Below, one piece after another: positions 8,866 to 15,795 of a stretch of DNA of 64,000 bases. Under the pieces are notes generated by a model. The model worked only from the letters and a program-made list of their open reading frames with translations, did no database searches and had not been told where the DNA came from. Source of the DNA: Deltaproteobacteria bacterium (GTDB lineage Bacteria; Myxococcota_A; UBA9042; PHBI01); contig JACKFA010000001.1 of NCBI GenBank assembly GCA_020632715.1, positions 434,001-498,000 on the forward strand, in the 5' to 3' direction. The translations under genes were made by a program, and so were the position numbers. How positions within the stretch are numbered: position 1 is the first letter of the stretch; each line of letters starts with the position of its first letter.

Positions 8866-9714
8866 TCAGCGCGCCGCCGGCCGCGACCGCCGCCGATCCT
8901 CGCCGTCGAGCGTGACGATGTCGGCCATCTCGACGAGGCGGCTGTAGAGCCGGTCCCCGATGCGCTCCTCGAGCGTCTCCTTGAGCGCCCCGCGCTTCGA
9001 CGGGAGCGGCGCGGCGCCCCCCGGGAGCGCCTCCGGCGCGTAGTTCGTCGACGCGAGCAGGAGCCGCCCCGCGTTGTAGCGGCGCGTGATGAGCTGGTCG
9101 ATGATCGTCAGCTCCCAGCTCGAGCCACGCCCCTTCCCGAGGTCGTCGATGGCCAGCACCGGCACCTGCACGAGCGGCTCGATGAGGCTCGCCTCCGTCT
9201 CCCCCGTCGCCTTCCCGTCGAACGTCGCGCGGATCCGCCCCGTCAGCTCGAAGAAGTCCACGAACCGGCAGGCGACCCCCTTCTGGAGAGTCAGGTAGTT
9301 CATCAGCGCGCAGAGGAGGTGCGTCTTGCCGACCCCCGGCGGCCCGACCAGCACGATCCCGCGCCCATCGCGCGCGTCGAGCGACTGCTGGTACTTCATG
9401 AAACGCGCCTTCGCCGCCGCGAGCGACTTCTCCGACGGCACCTTCTTCGGATCCTTGTGGACGAAGCTCGACACGGACTTGTCCGCGTAGCCCGCCGGGA
9501 TGTGGGCGTCGTTGAAGAGGCGCACCCGCGCGAAGAGCGACACGCACGTGCACGGCGCCGCCACCTCGTAGCTCCCCTCCATCCGGAAGACGTAGCGCGA
9601 CCCGCCGCAGCGCTCGCACGCCTCCTGGCACGCGCACGGCTCGGCCTGCGCGAGCTCCCCGCGCCTCCCGAGCGTGTACCCCACGCCGCCGCAGCGGTCA
9701 CACGGCTTGTTCAA
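8866..9714 (-). CDS. DnaC/DnaI-type AAA+ ATPase with N-terminal zinc-binding cysteines
   Basis: The 282-residue product resembles DnaC/DnaI/IstB helicase loaders. The N-terminus has CxxC pairs (CDRCGG, CACQEACERCGG, PCTC), suggesting a zinc-bound helicase-binding domain as in DnaI. The AAA+ core has Walker A GPPGVGKT at about 124-131, Walker B VPVLAIDDLG, and an arginine-rich sensor region (ERIGDRLYSRLVE). It probably loads the replicative helicase. A TTG start at 9714 is chosen because GGAGG lies six bases upstream (9721-9725); ATGs further upstream have no such site and would extend deeper into the preceding gene, which this start already overlaps by 17 bases. It is the last gene of a gyrB-led unit. 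IstB is less likely because there is no transposase nearby. Confidence 0.85.
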   Translation of the reverse strand: MNKPCDRCGGVGYTLGRRGELAQAEPCACQEACERCGGSRYVFRMEGSYEVAAPCTCVSLFARVRLFNDAHIPAGYADKSVSSFVHKDPKKVPSEKSLAAAKARFMKYQQSLDARDGRGIVLVGPPGVGKTHLLCALMNYLTLQKGVACRFVDFFELTGRIRATFDGKATGETEASLIEPLVQVPVLAIDDLGKGRGSSWELTIIDQLITRRYNAGRLLLASTNYAPEALPGGAAPLPSKRGALKETLEERIGDRLYSRLVEMADIVTLDGEDRRRSRPAAR

Positions 9715-10432
9715 GCAACACCTCCAGGAGCTCAGGCACGCCATGATAAGCACGGACGCGCGCGTCGCGCTCCGTCGTCTCGTGCTGCTCGCGCCCGAGC
9801 GCGCTCATCATCGCGCCGCCCGCGGCCCGCACGGCCTGCGCCACCTCCGCGTCGAGCCGCCCGCGCGCCTCGCCGGACAGCGCCGCGTAGAGCTCCGCCG
9901 CGATCTCCCCGTCGAGCGCCGCCGCGAGCGCCCACGCGTCCGGCCCGCCCTCCGCCGCCGCCCGCGCCCGGAGCCGCCGCCACGCCCCGCGCAGCACGCC
10001 CTTCACGGCGTCACTGCCAGCAGCCCGACCTGCGCCCTCGAGCGCGGCCGTCACCAGGGCGAGGAGCCCGTCGCCCTCCCCGGCCCCGTCGCCGCCGCCG
10101 CGCTCACGCGGCGCCCCCGCGTCGACCGCGCCACCGCCAGCGTCCGCGACCGGCACCGTCGCCACGAGGGCCTCACGCGCCGCCATCGCGTCCCGCATCC
10201 GCCCCTCGAAGTACGCGATGCTCCTCGGCGCCCCGGCCACGAGCCACATCCGGCGGTAGTCGACGACGCCCTCCTCGAGCACCCGCAGCGCCACGTCGAG
10301 CGGCACCCCGCGCCGCCGCCACGCGACGACCACCTCGACGTCCCGCGGCGAGAGCATGTAGCCCTGCCCGCGGAGCTCGACGTACGCCTGCTCGATCGCG
10401 CCGACGTAGCCTGACTCCTCCGCGGCGTCCAC
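9698..10432 (-). CDS. DnaD-like protein, putative primosome component
   Basis: The 244-residue protein starts at GTG 10432, 37 bases after gyrB. Its first 85 residues resemble the DnaD/DnaB C-terminal domain: an LSPRDVEVVVAWRRRGVPLD segment, then helices and RSIAYFEGRM, in the pattern W...G...AL...V...Y...I. The remainder is alanine-rich helix with a low-complexity Gly/Asp/Glu linker around residues 95-120. The link to DnaD is from pattern, not a confident domain call. It lies immediately upstream of, and overlaps, a DnaC-type loader gene, which fits the DnaD-DnaI pairing of Gram-positive primosomes. If correct, both would act at replication initiation or restart in the cytoplasm. Function remains inferred. 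Confidence 0.65.
   Translation of the reverse strand: MDAAEESGYVGAIEQAYVELRGQGYMLSPRDVEVVVAWRRRGVPLDVALRVLEEGVVDYRRMWLVAGAPRSIAYFEGRMRDAMAAREALVATVPVADAGGGAVDAGAPRERGGGDGAGEGDGLLALVTAALEGAGRAAGSDAVKGVLRGAWRRLRARAAAEGGPDAWALAAALDGEIAAELYAALSGEARGRLDAEVAQAVRAAGGAMMSALGREQHETTERDARVRAYHGVPELLEVLLEQAV
9721..9725 (-). promoter_or_regulatory. Shine-Dalgarno GGAGG that fixes a TTG start
   Basis: On the - strand GGAGG is followed by six bases and then TTG at 9714. This is the best-placed initiation signal for the DnaC-like gene. Confidence 0.7.
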
Positions 10433-10469
10433 CCCTCGCTCCCCCCGGCGCGGCGCCGCGCCGGTCGTC

Positions 10470-12893
10470 TCAGATGTCGAGGTTCTGCACGTTCAGCGCG
10501 TTCGACTCGATGAACCCGCGCCGCGGCGCGACGTCGTCGCCCATGAGCACGCTGAACATCTCGTCCGCCGCGACCGCGTCGCCCACCCGCACCTGCAGGA
10601 GCGTGCGCACCTTCGGGTCGAGCGTGGTCTCCCAGAGCTGCTCGGGGTTCATCTCGCCGAGTCCCTTGTAGCGCTGGATCCCGATGCCCTTGCCGCCCTG
10701 CTCGCGGATGTGATCGAGGAGCGCCGCGAACGTGGCGAGCGCCACGCGCTCTTCCTTGTCGCCCTGACGTGCCACGAAGGGCGCGGCCACGACGCTCCGG
10801 ATCCGGTCGTACAGCGCGAAGATGTCGCCCACCTCGCCGCTCCCGAGGAACGCCTGGTCGACGATGGTCTCGCGCGCGACGCCGTTGACGAACGTGTTGA
10901 AGCTCACGCGGTGCGCGAGGCGCTCCGGGTCGAACACGAGGTCGTACGAGAGCGGCAGGATGTCCGGGTGGTGGAGCCGCAGGTACGCCTCCATCCGCTC
11001 GATGCCGGCCCGGGCGCGCGCCTCGTCGGCGAGCGCGTCCACGTCGAGCGCGGCCGTCTCGAACAGGGCCTCGAGCACGCGCCGGTCGCGCCGATGCCCG
11101 AGGGCGTCGAGGCGGTCCTGCGCGCGGATGATCTGCTCGGCGAGCACCTTCAGGTCGGACCCGGCGACCTCGTTCCCCTGCGCGCCCGTGACGACCCAGT
11201 CCTTCACGCCCATCTCGAGCAGGAACGCCGTGAGCGCCGCGTCCCCCGTGAGGTAGCGCTCCGACTTGCCGCGCTTCACTTTGTAGAGCGGCGGCTGCGC
11301 GATGTAGAGGTAGCCGCGCTCGATGAGCTCGGGCATCTGCCGGTAGAAGAAGGTGAGCAGCAGCGTCCGGATGTGCTGACCGTCGACGTCGGCGTCGGTC
11401 ATGATGATGATCTTGTGGTAGCGCACCTTCTCGGCGTCGTAGCTCTCCGGCCCGATGCCCGTCCCGAGCGCCGTGATGAGCGTCACGATCTCGTTCGACG
11501 TGAGCATCTTGTCGAAGCGCGCCTTCTCGACGTTCAAGATCTTGCCGCGCAGCGGCAGCACCGCCTGCGTCCCGCGGTCGCGCCCCTGCTTCGCCGAGCC
11601 GCCTGCGGAGTCACCCTCGACGATGAAGATCTCGGACTTCACCGGGTCGCGCTCCTGACAGTCGGCGAGCTTGCCGGGCAGCGACGCCGAGTCGAGCGCG
11701 CCCTTCCGGCGCACCGTCTCGCGCGCCTTCCGCGCCGCCTCGCGCGCCCGCGCCGCGTCGACCGCCTTCTCGATGATCCCCTTCGCGTCGTTCGGGTTCT
11801 CCTCGAGGAACTCCGCGAGGCGCTCGTTGATGAGGCTCTCGACGGCCGTCTTCACCTCGCTCGAGACGAGCTTCTCCTTCGTCTGCGAGGAGAACTTCGG
11901 GTCCTGCACCTTGACGCTGATGACGGCGACGAGCCCCTCGCGGATGTCCTCGCCGGCGAGCGCCATGTTCAGCTTCTTCAGGTGCCCCTGCGCCTCGGCG
12001 TAGGCGTTGATGGTGCGCGTGATGGCCGCCTTGAACCCGGTCAGGTGCGTGCCGCCGTCGCGGTTCCGGATGTTGTTCGTGAAGCAGTAGATCTGCTCCT
12101 GATACGAGGTGTTCCACTGCATGGACACCTCGATCTCCATCCCGTTCCGCTCCCCCTTCACCTCGATGATCTTCGCGTGCGTCGGGCTCTTCGTGCGGTT
12201 GATGTCCGACACGAAGGAGGTGATGCCGCCCTCGTAGTAGAACGTCAGGTCGCGGTTGTCCGAGCGCTCGTCGGTGAGCTGGATGGTGAGGCCGCTGTTC
12301 AGGTAGGCGAGCTCGCGGAGGCGGCTCGCGAGCACGTCGTAGCTGAACTCGGTGAGCGTGAAGATCTCGCGGTCCGGCTTGAACCACGTCTTCGTGCCGC
12401 GCCCCTTCGTCTCGCCGAGCACCTCGACCGGCTTCACCGGCACGCCGCGCGAGTAGCGCTGCCGGTGGACGCGCCCGTCGCGCTTCACCTCGACCTCGAG
12501 CTGCTCCGAGAGCGCGTTCACGACGGAGACGCCGACCCCGTGGAGGCCGCCCGACACCTTGTACGAGTTCGCGTCGAACTTGCCGCCCGCGTGGAGCTCG
12601 GTCATGACGATCTCGAGCGCGCTGCGGCCGCCCTCCATCATGCCGACCGGGATCCCGCGCCCGTCGTCCTCGACGGTCACGGAGTTGTCCACGTGGATGG
12701 TGACCGTCACCTTCGTGCAGAAGCCGGCGAGCGCCTCGTCGACCGAGTTGTCGACGACCTCGAAGACGAGGTGGTGGAGGCCCGACCCGTCGTCGGTGTC
12801 GCCGATGTACATGCCGGGGCGCTTGCGCACCGCCTCGAGCCCCTTCAGGACCTTGATGTTGGACTCGTCGTAGTGCTCGCCCGTGGCGCTCAT
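10470..12893 (-). CDS. gyrB: DNA gyrase subunit B
   Basis: GyrB supplies the ATPase and part of the DNA-gate of gyrase, introducing negative supercoils together with GyrA. The 807-residue product has the GHKL ATPase motifs (EVVDNSVDEALAG, DDGRGIPVG, GLHGVGVSVVNALS), the TOPRIM signatures EGDSAGGSAKQGRDR and DADVDGQHI, and the C-terminal QRYKGLGEMNP and NLDI ending. A segment of about 150 residues inside the TOPRIM half matches the insert of E. coli-type GyrB. The start is ATG 12893, with GGGAG just upstream; an earlier in-frame ATG at 12935 would add a non-conserved tail. The 265 bases upstream must hold the promoter, but I see no convincing one. gyrA is not in the window. ParE is less likely given length and C-terminus. 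Confidence 0.97.
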   Translation of the reverse strand: MSATGEHYDESNIKVLKGLEAVRKRPGMYIGDTDDGSGLHHLVFEVVDNSVDEALAGFCTKVTVTIHVDNSVTVEDDGRGIPVGMMEGGRSALEIVMTELHAGGKFDANSYKVSGGLHGVGVSVVNALSEQLEVEVKRDGRVHRQRYSRGVPVKPVEVLGETKGRGTKTWFKPDREIFTLTEFSYDVLASRLRELAYLNSGLTIQLTDERSDNRDLTFYYEGGITSFVSDINRTKSPTHAKIIEVKGERNGMEIEVSMQWNTSYQEQIYCFTNNIRNRDGGTHLTGFKAAITRTINAYAEAQGHLKKLNMALAGEDIREGLVAVISVKVQDPKFSSQTKEKLVSSEVKTAVESLINERLAEFLEENPNDAKGIIEKAVDAARAREAARKARETVRRKGALDSASLPGKLADCQERDPVKSEIFIVEGDSAGGSAKQGRDRGTQAVLPLRGKILNVEKARFDKMLTSNEIVTLITALGTGIGPESYDAEKVRYHKIIIMTDADVDGQHIRTLLLTFFYRQMPELIERGYLYIAQPPLYKVKRGKSERYLTGDAALTAFLLEMGVKDWVVTGAQGNEVAGSDLKVLAEQIIRAQDRLDALGHRRDRRVLEALFETAALDVDALADEARARAGIERMEAYLRLHHPDILPLSYDLVFDPERLAHRVSFNTFVNGVARETIVDQAFLGSGEVGDIFALYDRIRSVVAAPFVARQGDKEERVALATFAALLDHIREQGGKGIGIQRYKGLGEMNPEQLWETTLDPKVRTLLQVRVGDAVAADEMFSVLMGDDVAPRRGFIESNALNVQNLDI

Positions 12894-13158
12894 GACTGCT
12901 CCCGATGACGGTCTCGCGGCCCTCCGCGAGGGCACGGATACTTACCACGCGCACCCACGCGAGTAAAGGACCGATTCCCAAGCGATATCGGCAACTTAGA
13001 CCATCATCGCGCAACCGCCGGCGGGGACCGTGCGAGGTCGCCCAACGCGGCGCGCGAGCGCTTCCCGAGCGGCTCTGCGCGGACGCACCAACGACGACGC
13101 CGTCGGCGCCGGAGCGCGCGACGGCGTGAGGGGCCTCGCGGCCGCGTCGGAGGCGCGG

Positions 13159-14589
13159 CTACGGCAGCACGAGCTCCTGACCGATCGACAGGCGCCCGAG
13201 GTCGACGCCGGGGTTCGCCTTCCTGAGCGCGCCGAGCGCGATCTTCTGGCGCTTCGCGATGCGCGACGCGGTGTCGCCCTTCTTCACGGTGACGTGGCGC
13301 ACGGGCTTCCGCGCGGCCTCGGCCGCCGCCGCCGCCTTCTTCTCGGCCGCGGCCCCGCCCGCGGCGGCCCAGTCCGCACGCGCCTTCATGAACCCGACGT
13401 ACTGCGCGTCGTCGAGCGGCAGCGCGAGGCGCGCGCCGACGAGGATCCGGTTCGGATCGAGGGCCGGGTTCGCGGCCTTGATGGCGTCCATCGACACGCC
13501 CGACCAGCTCACGTAGTGCATGAGGGTCTCGCCCGGCTTCACGATGATGGCGCGCGCGACGGCGGCGGGCCCGTTGACGGCGGCCGGCTCGCCCGTGTCG
13601 CCGCTCGCGGTGACCTCGGTGCGCACCTCGAGGTAGTCCGGGAGGAGCTCGTCGCGGGTCGTGCCCTTGAAGGCGTCGTTGTTGCGCTCGAAGACGTTCG
13701 AGTCGTCGAGCGCCATCCGCGCCCGCCCGATGAGGTCCGTCCGGAGCCGCTCGGCGATCTTCTGCTTGCCCTCGTCGGCGAGGGGGCGGCCGTCCTCGTC
13801 GACCACGCGCAGCGGCGGCGGCGCCTTCTGCCCGCTCTCGAGCGTGGCGACGACGGGGATGAGCACCTCGTCGCCGGGCTGCAGCGAGCGGAAGTCCATC
13901 TGGTTGAACTCCTCGAGGAGCCAGAGCGGCACGTCGCCGTAGCGCTTCGCGGCCTTCGAGAGGTACTCGCCGCGCTTCACGCGGTACACGACGACCTTCT
14001 CGAAGTAGCGGCGCGCGAAGTACTCGCTCATCCGGTCTTCCTGGTACGCCTCGCGCGCGCGGTCGAACGCGACCTTCTGGTTCTGGCTCATCGTGACGCT
14101 GAGGCGGTCGCCGGTCTTGAACCACTTCCGGCCCTTCAGGCTCTCCTCGTTGTCGCTCAAGAGCGTCCGGGCGTCGGTCCCGGCCCAGCCGGCGAGGAGG
14201 GCCGGCGTCTCACCGCGGCGCACCTCCACGGGGAACGCGCGCGGGAGGTCGTGCTCGAGGTCGGTCGGCGGCTTCGGCACGCCGTCCGCCCACGACGGGC
14301 GCTCCGGCGTCTCCGGGCGCGGCGCGGCGAGCGCGTCGTCGGTGCCGCCCTCCGCGACCGGGGCGCCCGCGGGCATCGGGTCCCCCTGGAAGAAGGAGCG
14401 CGCGACGCGCTTGGCCTCCTTCCGCATGGTGGCCTCCGCCGCTTCGCGGCGCGGTCCGTCGCCCATCTCGACGGCGAGGCGGTCGCTGTCGACGGCGAGC
14501 AGGAGCTGGCGAGAGCTCGACTCGGGCCCTTTGCAGCCGGCCCCGATGGCGAGCGAACCCACGACGATGAGGAGTACGTTGGTTCTCAT
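13159..14589 (-). CDS. Lipoprotein with three or four LysM domains
   Basis: The 476-residue product begins MRTNVLLIVVGSLAIGAGC, a lipoprotein signal with its cysteine at residue 19. After a polar linker come LysM-type repeats: FPVEVRRGETPALLAGWAG (weak), YRVKRGEYLSKAAKRYGDVP, AIIVKPGETLMHYVSWSG and, at the very end, HVTVKKGDTASRIAKRQ. An Ala/Lys linker precedes the last one. LysM domains bind GlcNAc-containing glycans, so the protein is expected to tether an envelope to peptidoglycan. No catalytic domain is visible. ATG 14589 is chosen because it starts the signal peptide; a longer frame upstream has Arg/Ala-rich shadow sequence. The gene is divergent from the CPBP protease gene across 221 bases. 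Confidence 0.88.
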   Translation of the reverse strand: MRTNVLLIVVGSLAIGAGCKGPESSSRQLLLAVDSDRLAVEMGDGPRREAAEATMRKEAKRVARSFFQGDPMPAGAPVAEGGTDDALAAPRPETPERPSWADGVPKPPTDLEHDLPRAFPVEVRRGETPALLAGWAGTDARTLLSDNEESLKGRKWFKTGDRLSVTMSQNQKVAFDRAREAYQEDRMSEYFARRYFEKVVVYRVKRGEYLSKAAKRYGDVPLWLLEEFNQMDFRSLQPGDEVLIPVVATLESGQKAPPPLRVVDEDGRPLADEGKQKIAERLRTDLIGRARMALDDSNVFERNNDAFKGTTRDELLPDYLEVRTEVTASGDTGEPAAVNGPAAVARAIIVKPGETLMHYVSWSGVSMDAIKAANPALDPNRILVGARLALPLDDAQYVGFMKARADWAAAGGAAAEKKAAAAAEAARKPVRHVTVKKGDTASRIAKRQKIALGALRKANPGVDLGRLSIGQELVLP

Positions 14590-14810
14590 GGTGCTCACGG
14601 TTCTAACCGCGAGTCTCCGGGGGGTCGAAAAAATCGCTGACGTCGCCGCGGCATCGCGGTGGGGCCATCGGCCGAGGAGCGAGGCGGCGCCGAGGTCGTC
14701 GGCGCCTTCTGCGGCGCGGCGGGCAGCGCGGACGGCTCGCCGGGCGCGCCGGACGATGACCAACGCGGCGCAGCTGTGCTAAGGCCCGCGGGGGCGGGAC
14801 GAACGACGCC

Positions 14811-15446
14811 ATGAGAGGGCGAGGGCGAGCGGTGCCGGAGGACGAGCGAGAGGGCCAGCGCGAGCCGAACGACCCCCATGGGGCGCCGTCGGGGCCGGGG
14901 CTCGCCGTCGCGAGCGCGGTCTTCTACGTCCTGATGTCGCTCGTGGGGCTCGGGCTGCTCGCCGCGCAGGACCTGCCGGTGGGCGCGGTCGTCTTCGGGG
15001 ACGGCCAGAGCGTGCTCCGCGACACCCTGCTCGGCGCGGGCGCCGGCCTCGTCGTGGTGCTCCTGACCTGGCTCGTCCGGAAGGTCGGCCCGGTCAAGCG
15101 CCTCTCGGACGAGCTCCGCGCCGCCCTCGGCGGCACCCCGTCGAGCGGCATCATCGCGATCATCGCGGTCACGAGCGCGGTCGGCGAGGAGCTCCTCTTC
15201 CGGGGCGCGCTGCAGCCGCTCCTCGGCTTCTGGGTGACGGCGGTGGTGTTCGGCTTCCTCCACGGCGGCACGCGCCCGCGGCTCTACCTGTGGGCCGTCT
15301 TCGCGCTCGTCGCGGGGCTCCTCCTCGGGTGGCTGGCCGACTGGACGGGGAACCTGCTCGCGCCCATCCTGTGCCACCTGACGGTGAACTTCTTCAACCT
15401 CCACGCCCTCGGGGCCGACGCGACGCCCGAGGAGGCGAGCCCGTGA
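14811..15446 (+). CDS. CPBP-family intramembrane metalloprotease
   Basis: This 211-residue membrane protein carries the three motifs of CPBP (Abi, RCE1-like) proteases: EELLFRG near residue 126, FGFLHG near 147 and HLTVNFFN near 189, which supply the Glu and His active-site residues. At least five hydrophobic segments are visible. The first 25 residues are charged and may be cytoplasmic; an alternative GTG start exists at 14832. Family members cleave prenylated or other membrane substrates or process peptides; the substrate here cannot be inferred. The stop codon shares one base (TGATG) with the start of the small membrane gene downstream, so the two are translationally coupled. Confidence 0.88.
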   Translation: MRGRGRAVPEDEREGQREPNDPHGAPSGPGLAVASAVFYVLMSLVGLGLLAAQDLPVGAVVFGDGQSVLRDTLLGAGAGLVVVLLTWLVRKVGPVKRLSDELRAALGGTPSSGIIAIIAVTSAVGEELLFRGALQPLLGFWVTAVVFGFLHGGTRPRLYLWAVFALVAGLLLGWLADWTGNLLAPILCHLTVNFFNLHALGADATPEEASP

Positions 15447-15724
15447 TGAGCGCGCTCCGGCTCTTCCTCGCCGAGGCCGACGCAGGCTGGCACTACGCCG
15501 CCTGGGTGAGCGTCGACCTCCGCCTCTTCGTCTTCGTGGTGCTCATCGCCGCGCTCATCGGCGCGGGCGTGGCGGCCATCCTCGTGAAGTCGCGGCGCGC
15601 GCGCGACTACCTGTCGGTCTTCGTGCTCGGGTTCGTGGCGACGCTCGCGCTCTTGCTGCTGGTGTTCAACGAGATCGCGCAGCACCCGGTCTTCGTCGTG
15701 GAGGCGTTCTTTCCGTTTCCGTAG
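15446..15724 (+). CDS. Small two-helix membrane protein
   Basis: A 92-residue product with two strong hydrophobic helices (about 27-46 and 60-77) separated by a basic loop (VKSRRARDYLS). It overlaps the CPBP protease stop by one base, which supports it being a real, coupled gene. No family is recognised; it could be a partner or substrate-recruiting subunit of the protease. Its stop lies 71 bases from the convergent lipase gene. Confidence 0.7.
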   Translation: MSALRLFLAEADAGWHYAAWVSVDLRLFVFVVLIAALIGAGVAAILVKSRRARDYLSVFVLGFVATLALLLLVFNEIAQHPVFVVEAFFPFP

Positions 15725-15732
15725 TCCGCCCT

Positions 15733-15750
15733 CAAGACCATGACATCAAA
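15733..15750 (+). repeat. 18-bp intergenic motif CAAGACCATGACATCAAA
   Basis: The same motif with one change (CAAGACCATGAGATCAAA) occurs at 21194-21211. Both copies are in non-coding gaps. The function is unknown; it could be a protein binding site or a fragment of a dispersed element. Confidence 0.5.
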
Positions 15751-15795
15751 GGGGTGAACGCGACGCGGGGCGACGCCGACGTCCTCGACCACGGC

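Noticed and set aside
8866..9714. IstB of an insertion sequence
   Set aside because: No istA transposase or terminal inverted repeats nearby; the overlap with a DnaD-like gene in a gyrB unit favours a helicase loader.
10710..12908. A 732-codon frame antisense to gyrB
   Set aside because: Composition (Leu/Arg/Val/Asp-rich, no domain) is that of a shadow of a GC-rich gene; gyrB on the other strand is certain.
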